From positions 1-32,458 of the forward strand of contig DASRDP010000155.1 in assembly GCA_035652535.1 (NCBI GenBank): DNA of 32,458 bases, given 5' to 3'. Position 1 is the first letter of the stretch. Each line of letters starts with the position of its first letter. Under the pieces are notes generated by a model that saw nothing but the letters and a program-made list of their open reading frames with translations, did not search any database and was not told where the DNA came from. This DNA is from Chloroflexota bacterium (GTDB lineage: Bacteria > Chloroflexota > UBA6077 > SHYK01). Below, piece after piece: positions 25,262-32,458 of the stretch. The translations under genes and the position numbers were made by a program.

Positions 25262-25262
25262 C

Positions 25263-25319
25263 TCAACCTCCACGGATCTCTTCCGTGGCAACGATCATAT
25301 CCTCGATCTTGCCTACGCG
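25263..25319 (-). CDS. Possible 18-19-codon upstream ORF before the selenoprotein gene
   Basis: ATG at 25319 opens a short frame, MRVGKIEDMIVATEEIRGG, whose TGA ends one base before the ATG of the selenoprotein gene. Its last codons contain that gene's GGAGGT ribosome binding site. A GGGGCGTGAG stretch precedes the ATG. It could be a translated leader or chance; no family is recognised. Confidence 0.25.
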   Translation of the reverse strand, partial: RVGKIEDMIVATEEIRGG

Positions 25320-25425
25320 CATCTCACGCCCCGAGGCGGGGGCGGCACGGTATGATGATCCTGGCTTGCACGTCGGCCGAGAAAGCCGACCAGCGGCCCC
25401 ATGATGGACACAGGCGGAGGATGCG

Positions 25426-26550
25426 ATGGCAGTCGAGACCGCGGGCACGACGCAGCCGGAGACGCAAGAGGCGACTGGCTCACCGTACGAGCGATGGGTT
25501 GCATCGACGGGGGTACCCGTCTACCGCGGATACTACGTGGAGGACGTTCGGACCCTCGAGCTGGGAGAATGGCCCGAGCGGCAATGCCGCGCACGGTTCC
25601 TCATGCTGGCCGGCCAGGAGGGGATCTCCGAGGCTCGCGTCACGGAGATTGCGCCAGGCCATACGCTCCCGCCCGTTCGGATGGCTCTCGACGAAATCGT
25701 GTACGTGGTCCAGGGCCGCGGGCTGACCACCCTGTGGGGTCGGCAGGACGACCAACGCATCACCTTCGAGTGGCAGGATCACAGCGTCTTTGTGATTCCG
25801 CGCACCTATGCATGCCAGCTTTCCAGCACTCAGGGCACGACCCCTGCGCGCCTGCTGCACTACAACTACCTGCCGGTCGCGATGTCCGTCATGCCGTCCG
25901 CGGACTTCTTCTTTGACAACGGGTACGTCGACGCGGCGGTTGTGGGCGGGGATGGAGCAAGCCTCTTCTCCGAAGCTCGCGTCGCGACGGGGCCCGACGC
26001 GAATGGCCATCCCTTCTGGTCGGGGAACTTCTTCCCGGATATGCGAGCGTGGGATCGGCTCGTGCCGTACCGCGCGCGCGGCGCAGGAGGCCACGCCGTC
26101 TTCATCGAATTCCCGCGGGCGCCCATCACCGCACACATGTCCGTGTTTCCTGCGCGCTCGTACAAGAAGGCCCATCGCCACGGTCCTGGCGTGGTGATCA
26201 TCATTCCCGCGGGCGAGGGCTATTCCATCATGTGGGAAGAGGGGAAAGAGAAAATCGTGATTCCGTGGCACGAGGGGAGCGTCTTCGTGCCGCCGAACCG
26301 GTGGTTTCACCAGCACTTCAACGTCGGCGGCGATGCGGCGCGGTACTTTGCGTTTCACTCGCCGAGCGGGCTCTTCCCGTATAGCGAGAAGGTCGAGGAC
26401 CTGGCACGCGACCAGATCGAGTACTGCGATGAAGACCCGTCGATTCGCCAGCGATTCGAGATCGAGCTGGGGAAGCGCGGCCTCAAATCCATCATGCCGG
26501 ATGGCGCCTACAGGCAGCGTGACTACCAGTGGGAGTACCAGGAGGGGTGA
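25426..26550 (+). CDS. Double-cupin domain protein (second paralogue)
   Basis: The 374-residue bicupin is the paralogue of the protein at 19443-20564. Both share the opening Y-x-x-WVA plus a GYYVEDV/GHRVEDV-type segment, a first barrel (ALDEIVYVVQGRGLTTLW) and a second barrel. The second barrel here has His250 and His252 (KKAHRHGPGVVIIIPAGEGYS) and His295/His297 (NRWFHQHFNVG). Only the second barrel keeps a full set of metal-ligand histidines. The first barrel's motif has no histidine here (PPVRMALDE), where the other paralogue has PQRHMFEE. The substrate is unknown. The ATG at 25426 has GGAGG 5 nt upstream; a TATGAT hexamer at 25351-25356 may be the -10 element. It diverges from the selenoprotein gene and ends 10 nt from the convergent PRC-barrel gene. 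Confidence 0.8.
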   Translation: MAVETAGTTQPETQEATGSPYERWVASTGVPVYRGYYVEDVRTLELGEWPERQCRARFLMLAGQEGISEARVTEIAPGHTLPPVRMALDEIVYVVQGRGLTTLWGRQDDQRITFEWQDHSVFVIPRTYACQLSSTQGTTPARLLHYNYLPVAMSVMPSADFFFDNGYVDAAVVGGDGASLFSEARVATGPDANGHPFWSGNFFPDMRAWDRLVPYRARGAGGHAVFIEFPRAPITAHMSVFPARSYKKAHRHGPGVVIIIPAGEGYSIMWEEGKEKIVIPWHEGSVFVPPNRWFHQHFNVGGDAARYFAFHSPSGLFPYSEKVEDLARDQIEYCDEDPSIRQRFEIELGKRGLKSIMPDGAYRQRDYQWEYQEG

Positions 26551-26560
26551 AATGGCAGGG

Positions 26561-27220
26561 CTACGCCGCCGGGTCCTGATGGGAGGCCCAGCCGTCGCGA
26601 CCTTCAGCCGGCGTCGCGTGGGCTTGTGTCTCCGCCTCGGCGCGACTCGACGCGGCTGATCGTCGAACCGCCTCGTAGCCGGCATCCATCGACGGCACGA
26701 TCATGAGGTCCCGGCTACAGATCGACACCTGTTCTGGCGCGATGATTCGTCGGCCAGTGAGGAGCCGCCGCCAGAGCGGGACAGCGAGCGCGTAGCCTTC
26801 GACGCCGAGGGTGTCCGCGTCGATGTACACCTCCGAAACGAACCCCACGCGGTCGCCGCTATCGGCCATCACCTCGAGTCCCACGAGCGTGTAGCCTTCG
26901 ATTCCGGAGTCTTCCTCTTCGCGAGCGCCATCGTTCGTCGCGTCCGCTCCGGCGAGCACAACCGCTTGCTGGCCAATCCTGCGGATTCGCCCGCTTGGGA
27001 TGTATCGCTCGGGGAACTCACCAGACGGGCCGACGCGCATTCCGGTCACCCGGGCAACATTTGGATCGACCAAAACGTCGGCCACATACCCCATTCGGCG
27101 CGCGTTCGAAAGATCGATGACCGGCATACCCCGAAGCCGCGTGAGCCTGCGCTTCTTCTGGCGATAGGCGACACCATCGTGCCGCCCGTCAGTTCCGTCG
27201 GTCACCCGCACCATGGACAT
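26561..27220 (-). CDS. Protein with two PRC-barrel domains
   Basis: The 219-residue protein contains two PRC-barrel-like beta units. The first spans about residues 28-90 (RLRGMPVIDLSNARRMGYVA, DVLVDPNVARVTGMRVG, RYIPSGRIRRIG); the second spans about residues 110-175 (LVGLEVMADSGDRVGFVSEV, YIDADTLGVEGYALAV, RRIIAPEQV). Such domains occur in the photosynthetic reaction-centre H subunit, RimM and many small stand-alone bacterial proteins, where they mediate binding. The charged Ala-rich tail has no recognisable domain. The ATG at 27220 has AGGAGC about 7 nt upstream. Function unknown. It diverges from the dehydrogenase gene at 27375. Confidence 0.78.
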   Translation of the reverse strand: MSMVRVTDGTDGRHDGVAYRQKKRRLTRLRGMPVIDLSNARRMGYVADVLVDPNVARVTGMRVGPSGEFPERYIPSGRIRRIGQQAVVLAGADATNDGAREEEDSGIEGYTLVGLEVMADSGDRVGFVSEVYIDADTLGVEGYALAVPLWRRLLTGRRIIAPEQVSICSRDLMIVPSMDAGYEAVRRSAASSRAEAETQAHATPAEGRDGWASHQDPAA

Positions 27221-27322
27221 CGGTTGCTCCTGTATCTCGCGGTCCCGCCGCCCCTTGCGATGCAGGACTCCTCGAGGTCTTCCCTTTGTATCCTAAGCAA
27301 TGGCGGCCCTTAATGGAATCCA

Positions 27323-27350
27323 TTGGATCCGACCCGAGATTCCGTATAAC
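27323..27350 (+). promoter_or_regulatory. Candidate sigma-70-type promoter for the Ldh2-family gene
   Basis: TTGGAT (27323-27328), a 16-nt spacer and TATAAC (27345-27350) match the consensus at 4/6 and 5/6 positions and lie 24 nt before the start at 27375. An open frame beginning at 27300 would run through this site, which supports the shorter coding start. Confidence 0.5.
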
Positions 27351-27374
27351 TGCGCAGAACCCCCGGGAGCGCCC

Positions 27375-28418
27375 ATGACGACCTTCCCCGCCAAGCGTCT
27401 CGTCGCGTTCACCGAACGCGTCCTCATCGCGCTCGGGGTGGCCGAAGCCGACGCGGCGTTGACCGCGGAGCTCCTCGTCCGCGCCGACCTTCGCGGCTAC
27501 TCGACCCACGGCATCGGAATCCTTCCCGAGTACGTCCAGCGCTCCCGAGCGGGAACGATTCGCCTGAACGGGAAGCCCGCGGTCGTGCACGACTCGAAAG
27601 CCGCCGCGCAAATCGACGGCGATCTCTACCTCGGACAGGTGGTCGGGACTCGGGCCATGACCCTCGCCGTGGAGAAGGCCCATGCCCATGGCGTTGGCAT
27701 GGTCGGGGTCCGCAACTGCGCCCACCTCGGACGTATCGCAGATTACGTCGAGCTCGCGGCCGACGCGGGGATGATCGGGATGGCGTTCGTGTCCGTCGGC
27801 GGTGCAAGCCTCGCGACCTTTGGGTCCGCCGAGCCGACCGGGAACTCCGATCCCATCGCTTTCGGAATCCCCGGTCCAAACGGGCAGCACCTCATCTTCG
27901 ACTTCACGACCGCGGCGATGAGCATGCGGGAGCTGGCGCGCCGCGGCGCGCAAGGCGAGCCGATTCCGGCCGGCATCATGCTGGACCACGCCGGAAACCC
28001 GACCACAGACTACGCGCAATTCGCCGGACCTCCGCGAGGGGTCGCCCTGCCGTTCGGCGGCCATAAAGGATCAGGCCTGCATCTCGTCGCGGAAGTGCTG
28101 GCGGGAATTCTCACCGGCCACGGCACCGGGCTCAGCTGGGCTGCACGAGGCGGACCGGCGATCAACGGTGCGCTGTTTTTCGCCGTCGACGTCGCAGACA
28201 TGATGCCCCTGGACGAGTTCCTGGAGGAGGTGAACGCGCTTGCAGCGTTCCTGCGGTCTTGCCGACCCATGGCCGGGGTGACGGCCATCCGCCTCCCCGG
28301 CGATGGCGCGCGGGTTCGCGCGTCAGAACGCAGGGATCGCGGCATTCCCCTCGACGATGCCCTCGTATCGAGCCTCAACGCCACGGCGGAGAGCCTCGGC
28401 GTCCCGACTTTAGCGTGA
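27375..28418 (+). CDS. Ldh2-family (malate/L-lactate/ureidoglycolate-type) NAD(P) oxidoreductase
   Basis: The 347-residue protein belongs to the Ldh_2 family (malate/L-lactate dehydrogenase, AllD, L-sulfolactate dehydrogenase), which has its own NAD-binding fold rather than a Rossmann fold. Hallmarks are RADLRGYSTHGIGILPEYV with the catalytic His, VGMVGVRNCAHLGRIADYVE (named in parts), NSDPIAFGIPGP in the cofactor region, and PFGGHKGSGLHLVAEVLAGI. It reduces a 2-oxoacid or oxidises a 2-hydroxyacid; the substrate is not predictable. The ATG at 27375 has GGGAG upstream and lies just after a promoter-like site. The stop TGA overlaps a possible GTG start of the M16 gene (GTGA). Confidence 0.9.
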   Translation: MTTFPAKRLVAFTERVLIALGVAEADAALTAELLVRADLRGYSTHGIGILPEYVQRSRAGTIRLNGKPAVVHDSKAAAQIDGDLYLGQVVGTRAMTLAVEKAHAHGVGMVGVRNCAHLGRIADYVELAADAGMIGMAFVSVGGASLATFGSAEPTGNSDPIAFGIPGPNGQHLIFDFTTAAMSMRELARRGAQGEPIPAGIMLDHAGNPTTDYAQFAGPPRGVALPFGGHKGSGLHLVAEVLAGILTGHGTGLSWAARGGPAINGALFFAVDVADMMPLDEFLEEVNALAAFLRSCRPMAGVTAIRLPGDGARVRASERRDRGIPLDDALVSSLNATAESLGVPTLA

Positions 28419-28441
28419 CAACTTCAAGCGAAGGGCGTGCG

Positions 28442-31108
28442 GTGCCGATCCAAATCGCGTTCGAGAAGTTTCGTCTGGGCAATGGACTGGACGTCATCCT
28501 GCACGAAGATCACGCCATCCCAGTGGTGGCGGTGAACGTCTGGTACCACGTGGGATCGCAGAATGAGGATCCCGACCGAACTGGCTTCGCCCATCTCTTC
28601 GAACACATCATGTTCAAGGGATCCAAGCACCACAAGCGCGAATACTTTCTCCCGCTCCAGGAAGTCGGCGCGAACGTCAACGGCTCGACGACGACAGACC
28701 GGACGAACTACTACGAGAACGTCCCCGCCGAATACCTCGAGCTGGCGCTCTGGCTCGAATCCGACCGCATGGGGTACCTGCTCGAAGCGCTCGACGAAGA
28801 GGGTTTCGCGACCGAGCGCGAAGTTGTGAAGAACGAGCGTCGCCAGAGCTACGAAAACCGGCCCTATGGCCTGGCTGGAATCGAGATCCGCAAGGCGCTC
28901 TTCCCGCCGAGCCACCCCTATCACTGGCAGACCATCGGCTCGCAAGAACACCTCGACGCCGCCTCCATCGAGGACGTCAAGGCCTTCTTTCGGCGCTTCT
29001 ATGCGCCGAACAACGCGAGCCTCGCGATCGCGGGCGACATCGACGTCGCCGAGACGAGGCGGCTCGTGGAGAGATACTTCGCGGACCTACCGCCTGCCGC
29101 CCCTGCCCCCCGCATCCAGCGCTGGACGCCGGGGCTGGACGGCGAAGTCCGGATCAGCTTCGAGGATCGTGTACAGCTTCACCGCCTCTGGCTCGCATGG
29201 GTCGCGCCGCCTCGCTTCGATCCCGACGAGGCGCCCCTGGACGTCCTGGTATCAGTCCTCAGCGAGGGCCGCAGCGCCAGGCTCTATCGGTCCCTCGTTC
29301 ACGACCAGCAGGTCGCGCGCGAGGCGAGCGCGCGCTTCTCGGCGATGGAGATGGCTGGCGAGCTGCGGTTCGACGTCACGGTGGCCCCAACGGCGACCGT
29401 CGAAGCCGCGGAGCGCGCCCTGTTAGCCGAGCTCGACCGCGTCCGGACCTTGGCCCCGACTGCCGAGGAGGTCCAGCGCGCCGTCAATCGCATCGAGGCG
29501 CGCCACGTTCGCCAGCTAGAAAGCGTGGGCGGCTTTGGAGGCCGTGCCAACCTGCTCAACTACTACAACGTGTTTGCCGGCGATCCCGGGCGCGTCAATA
29601 CCGACCTGGATCGCTATTTCGCCGTCACGCCCGATGATGTGCAGCGGGTGGCGAAGGCGTATCTCGGGCCGGGCCGCGTTCGGCTCCTCGTTACGCCGAA
29701 AGCAGACGTTTCCCCTGCGCCGGCTCAGATCGATCGATCGCAACAGCCAGGACCCGGCCGCCCGCGCGACTTTGCGCCGCCGGTCGCCCAGCGCGTCCGC
29801 CTCACCAATGGCACGGACCTCCTGGTCGTCAGCCGCCATAGCGTCCCCACGATTGTGACGGCAATTTACTATCCCGCCGGCGCCGTCGATGACCCGCGCG
29901 ATGCCCCGGGCATCTCATCGCTCGCCGCGCGCCTCCTGATCGAAGGCACCGCGAGCCGAACGAGCGCCCAGATCGCAGAGGAGAGCGACTTCATCGCCGC
30001 GCGCCTCAACCTCACCGTTCACCGCGAGAACTTCGTCGCATCGACTGAGACTCTCACCCGCCACTGGTCGCGCGCGGTCGACCTGATCGGCGACGTGCTC
30101 GTGAACGCGGCCTTTCCGATCGACGAAGTGGAGCGCATCAAACGCGAGCGCTTGACCGACCTGCGGCGCCTGCGCGACGATCCGGCCGCTATCGCCGATC
30201 GGGCGTTCCTCGCCGTGCTTTACGGGCCGGACTCCCCCTATGGCCACCCCGACGTCGGGCGCGAGCGATCCATTGCCGGCCTGACGCGGGACGATATCGC
30301 CGAGCACTACCGGCGGGCAGTTCGGAGTCAACGGCCAACGGTGATCGTCGTGGGCGACGTGGAAGCGGACCTCGCCGCCGCCGAGATCGAGCGTCGACTG
30401 CCGCTGGCCCCAGCGGGCGACCTGGGGATCGAGCGCGCGCCGGATCGGCCGCCTGAGGCGTTTCCCCTGAACGAGCAGACGATCTTCTTGATCGACAAGC
30501 CCGGCGCGGCGCAGTCGGTCATCTGGGCGGGGCACCTGAGCATCCCCCGGCTTGACCGCAGCTATCTGCCGCTGGTCGTGATGAACATGGCCTTCGGCGG
30601 GCAGTTCACGGCGCGGCTGAACATGAACCTCCGGGAGGCGAAAGGGTACACCTATGGCTATCGGTCGCGGTTTGACTGGCGCCGAGAGCGATCAGCCTTC
30701 CGCGCCGGGGGCGCCGTGCACACCGCGGTCACGTGCCAGGCTGTCGAAGAGACCCTCAGGGAGTTCCGCGACCTCGTGTCCGGACGCCCCATCAGCGAAG
30801 CCGAGTTCGAGTCGGCGCGCCTCGGGTTGATTCGTGGGTTCCCGCCCACCTTCGAGACGCCCGGGCAGATTCTCGGTCGCTTACTGGACCTCGAGCACTT
30901 CGGCCTGCCGGGCGACTACTACAGCGGATTCATCGACGATCTCCGCGCCGTCACCCTCGCCGATGTCCGGCGCGCGACGGAGGAGCACGTCGACCTCGAC
31001 CACCTGGCGATCGTCGTCGTCGGCGACCGCGCGGCGATCGAGGGTGAGCTTCAGCGGATCGGACTCCCGATCGTACATCTCGACTATGAAGGCTATCCGC
31101 TGGCGTAG
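28442..31108 (+). CDS. M16 family zinc metalloprotease (pitrilysin/insulinase type), two-domain
   Basis: The 888-residue protein has an active N-terminal M16 half with the inverted zinc motif HLFEH at 51-55 and the third ligand Glu132 in KNERRQ; the spacing equals the HxxEH-x76-E pattern of pitrilysin. A second M16 half starts near residue 450 (RVRLTNGTDLLVVSRH). It lacks the zinc motif but carries the Arg...Tyr substrate-contact segment in NLREAKGYTYGYRSRF. It probably degrades short peptides; no signal peptide is seen, so it is likely cytoplasmic. The GTG at 28442 has AAGGG upstream. A GTG at 28415 overlapping the dehydrogenase stop would add nine residues and is a real alternative. It is cotranscribed with that gene. 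Confidence 0.9.
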   Translation: MPIQIAFEKFRLGNGLDVILHEDHAIPVVAVNVWYHVGSQNEDPDRTGFAHLFEHIMFKGSKHHKREYFLPLQEVGANVNGSTTTDRTNYYENVPAEYLELALWLESDRMGYLLEALDEEGFATEREVVKNERRQSYENRPYGLAGIEIRKALFPPSHPYHWQTIGSQEHLDAASIEDVKAFFRRFYAPNNASLAIAGDIDVAETRRLVERYFADLPPAAPAPRIQRWTPGLDGEVRISFEDRVQLHRLWLAWVAPPRFDPDEAPLDVLVSVLSEGRSARLYRSLVHDQQVAREASARFSAMEMAGELRFDVTVAPTATVEAAERALLAELDRVRTLAPTAEEVQRAVNRIEARHVRQLESVGGFGGRANLLNYYNVFAGDPGRVNTDLDRYFAVTPDDVQRVAKAYLGPGRVRLLVTPKADVSPAPAQIDRSQQPGPGRPRDFAPPVAQRVRLTNGTDLLVVSRHSVPTIVTAIYYPAGAVDDPRDAPGISSLAARLLIEGTASRTSAQIAEESDFIAARLNLTVHRENFVASTETLTRHWSRAVDLIGDVLVNAAFPIDEVERIKRERLTDLRRLRDDPAAIADRAFLAVLYGPDSPYGHPDVGRERSIAGLTRDDIAEHYRRAVRSQRPTVIVVGDVEADLAAAEIERRLPLAPAGDLGIERAPDRPPEAFPLNEQTIFLIDKPGAAQSVIWAGHLSIPRLDRSYLPLVVMNMAFGGQFTARLNMNLREAKGYTYGYRSRFDWRRERSAFRAGGAVHTAVTCQAVEETLREFRDLVSGRPISEAEFESARLGLIRGFPPTFETPGQILGRLLDLEHFGLPGDYYSGFIDDLRAVTLADVRRATEEHVDLDHLAIVVVGDRAAIEGELQRIGLPIVHLDYEGYPLA

Positions 31109-31122
31109 CGCAGCATCCCGGA

Positions 31123-31139
31123 CGACGCCGCGAGCGTCG
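31123..31139. terminator. Small hairpin between convergent gene ends
   Basis: CGACGC (31123-31128), loop CGCGA and GCGTCG (31134-31139) form a 6-bp GC stem in the 32-nt gap between the M16 stop and the stop of the minus-strand gene. No T-run follows on either strand, so terminator function is only possible. Confidence 0.3.
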
Positions 31140-31140
31140 G

Positions 31141-32118
31141 TCAGGTCGATCGGAGCGACTCGCACCACAGGCTGTCGATGGCGACCGGATTGTGGATCAA
31201 GCCTTCCTGCTGGGACTGCCGCATTCCACGCTCGAGCATCGCGCGATTGGCCTTGAGCCCGGACGGATACGGGTCCGCCCCGAAGATGGACGCCTGCGCC
31301 TCGTGGTCATCACCCTTGAAGAGCATCCCCGTCGCCGGATCCCGGCGGTATGCCTCCTTCTTGGACCGCTCGAACGCGTCGAACAACGCCTCCGGGACCC
31401 ACGGGTTCTGCGCCACGACGCGCCGTTGCACGAGCAGCGTGTGGTTGACGGGCGTGAACCCGTTCTTCCGGACAAAGTCCGCCACGAAGGCCCTGCCGCC
31501 ATCCGTAAAGAGCGGTCGCGCCTTCGACGATTGGGTCACCTCCGCCGCCTCGGTCGCGAACGTGGCGTCGATCTCCCCGTCGATGAGCATCTGCGCCAGC
31601 TTGCCCGGGACACCGACCCAGGTGATGGGGACGTCTTTCGGAGGGTCCTGATCGATTCCGAGCGCGAGACCGTGGCTCTGGCCCGCCCCGCGCCCGACGT
31701 ACCACGACACATCCTGCGGTCGCACGTCGTACAGGTCCTGCACCATGGCGCGCATCCAGAGCGCAGCCGTCATGTTGAAGTCCGGCACGCCGAATCGCTT
31801 GCCCTTGAGATCCGCGAAGCTGCGCATCCCCGAATTGACGTTGACGTACGTCGTCAGGGCGAGGAACGCCCGACTCAAAAAGATCGGGACCCCCATCCAG
31901 TCCCACCTCGACTGTCCGTTCGGACGGTCCTTCGTGATCATGTAGGACGAGATTGAGAACTCGAATACGTCGAAATCGTTTTCTGTGAGCTGATGGTGAA
32001 AGAGCTGCTGAGGTGGAATGATCTGCCAGTCGAACTCGATCCCTGTTGCGGTCACCGAACCGTCGAGCAGCGGCTGCAGACGCGGATTGTTGGAGTGCGC
32101 GGCGCGTAGTCGGACCAT
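31141..32118 (-). CDS. 4,5-dihydroxyphthalate decarboxylase-like / binding-protein-fold protein
   Basis: The 325-residue protein resembles 4,5-dihydroxyphthalate decarboxylase of phthalate degraders, itself built on the periplasmic-binding-protein fold. Signs are RLQPLLDGSVTATGIEFDW, then NDFDVFEFSISSYMITKD (the family's fDv-E-S-SsY block), SFADLKGKRFGVPDFNMTAA, and a C-terminal PSGLKANRAMLERGM with WCESL. It has no signal peptide or lipobox and no ABC transporter genes nearby, which favours an intracellular enzyme over a transport protein. Whether it decarboxylates an aromatic acid is not settled by sequence. The ATG at 32118 follows AGGAGGAACG; the upstream GTG-type extension is unneeded. 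It diverges from the partial gene at the right edge. Confidence 0.8.
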   Translation of the reverse strand: MVRLRAAHSNNPRLQPLLDGSVTATGIEFDWQIIPPQQLFHHQLTENDFDVFEFSISSYMITKDRPNGQSRWDWMGVPIFLSRAFLALTTYVNVNSGMRSFADLKGKRFGVPDFNMTAALWMRAMVQDLYDVRPQDVSWYVGRGAGQSHGLALGIDQDPPKDVPITWVGVPGKLAQMLIDGEIDATFATEAAEVTQSSKARPLFTDGGRAFVADFVRKNGFTPVNHTLLVQRRVVAQNPWVPEALFDAFERSKKEAYRRDPATGMLFKGDDHEAQASIFGADPYPSGLKANRAMLERGMRQSQQEGLIHNPVAIDSLWCESLRST

Positions 32119-32292
32119 CGTTCCTCCTCTCGACACATTGAATCCGTTCGAACGACAGACATCAACCCAGGGTCGCGCAGGGAGGTATCTCTGTGCAATC
32201 GGGTCTGTCGCTCACGTCCTCTATGATGAAAGCAGGAGCGGATCCGCCATCGCGCTGGCGAATCCGAATTCGAAGCGCAGTGGAGCCGAGGA
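32119..32292. other. Divergent intergenic region at right end
   Basis: This 174-bp gap separates the decarboxylase-like gene from the small partial ORF. Only a TATGAT hexamer at 32222-32227 stands out as a possible plus-strand -10 element. No RNA gene or strong hairpin is visible. Confidence 0.3.
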
Positions 32293-32458
32293 ATGCAGCT
32301 CGACATTCATGATCTCGAGCGCGCTGTGCTCAGCGGCTTGGTCGAGCAGGCTTATCGCGAGCTGAAGGCAGAAATCTATCGAACGGAGACCGATGCGTAC
32401 AAGGGGGCGTTAAAAGAGCGGGAATCTGTGCTCGTGCAGCTTCTGCACAAGCTGGGCA
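32293..32458 (+). CDS. Small helical protein, partial (unknown function)
   Basis: The frame opens at the ATG at 32293 (preceded by CCGAGGA) and runs off the window after 55 codons. The visible product, beginning MQLDIHDLERAVLSGLVEQA and continuing YRELKAEIYRTETDAYKGAL, is rich in Glu, Lys, Leu and Arg with heptad-like spacing, so it is probably a short alpha-helical or coiled-coil protein. I recognise no family. A TATGAT hexamer about 65 nt upstream may serve as its promoter. Confidence 0.6.
   Translation, partial: MQLDIHDLERAVLSGLVEQAYRELKAEIYRTETDAYKGALKERESVLVQLLHKLG

Noticed and set aside
25480-26685. 401-codon minus-strand frame opposite the second bicupin gene
   Set aside because: The plus strand has clear cupin motifs and a good ribosome binding site; the antisense product is low-complexity and spans two real genes.
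27189-28064. 291-codon minus-strand frame opposite the Ldh2-family gene
   Set aside because: It overlaps the PRC-barrel gene start and the promoter gap, and it mirrors a conserved dehydrogenase.

Overview
This is a GC-rich window with no rRNA, tRNA, CRISPR array or transposase that I could see. A LytR-CpsA-Psr-type protein and a GerW/YtfJ-type protein in the same stretch point to a monoderm-related lineage. The rest resembles the catabolic gene stock of uncultured soil or water Chloroflexota: molybdenum hydroxylases, UbiD, orphan binding proteins, cupins, an Ldh2-type dehydrogenase and LVIVD proteins. The taxonomic guess is inference from gene content only. TGA is used as an ordinary stop by many genes here, so the code is standard.

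Layout. 1-1431: end of an LCP protein, then a convergent MbfA-like ferritin/VIT1 gene. 1795-5444: an orphan molybdopterin subunit of the xanthine dehydrogenase family and a membrane-anchored sorbosone-dehydrogenase-type beta-propeller. 5463-7232: a GerW-like gene with a small membrane-protein partner, diverging from a soluble NMT1/SsuA-like protein. 7267-11551: a degenerate M24 (creatinase/DoeA-like) protein, a D-2-hydroxyacid dehydrogenase, an LVIVD-repeat protein and a second VIT1 protein. 11552-16689: a dienelactone hydrolase in a tight operon with an IorAB-type molybdenum hydroxylase, diverging from a UbiD decarboxylase. 16690-20878: a palindrome cluster, an oligopeptide-type binding lipoprotein, two cupin genes and a small DUF3303/muconolactone-isomerase-like gene. 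20955-24624: MsrA, an MFS exporter, a second dienelactone hydrolase and a class II aldolase. 24642-25261: a strong terminator and a peroxiredoxin-like gene with an in-frame TGA. 25426-32458: a second double-cupin protein, a PRC-barrel protein, an Ldh2-type dehydrogenase coupled to an M16 protease, a 4,5-dihydroxyphthalate-decarboxylase-like protein and the start of a small helical ORF.

Most genes stand alone or in pairs on alternating strands, with divergent gaps of about 75-360 bp and very short convergent gaps. Several families (molybdenum hydroxylases, UbiD, dienelactone hydrolases, muconolactone-isomerase-like and dihydroxyphthalate-decarboxylase-like proteins, aldolase, Ldh2) fit oxidation and ring breakdown of aromatic or N-heteroaromatic acids. 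No complete pathway can be read.

The most notable item is the peroxiredoxin-like gene at 24683-25261 (minus). Its reading frame is continuous except for one TGA at codon 46, exactly where the peroxidatic cysteine should be (RGWW-TGA-GKC). A compact hairpin with a G-containing apical loop follows 16 nt later, as expected of a bacterial SECIS. I read it as a selenoprotein with a U-x-x-C active site that ordinary gene calling truncates.
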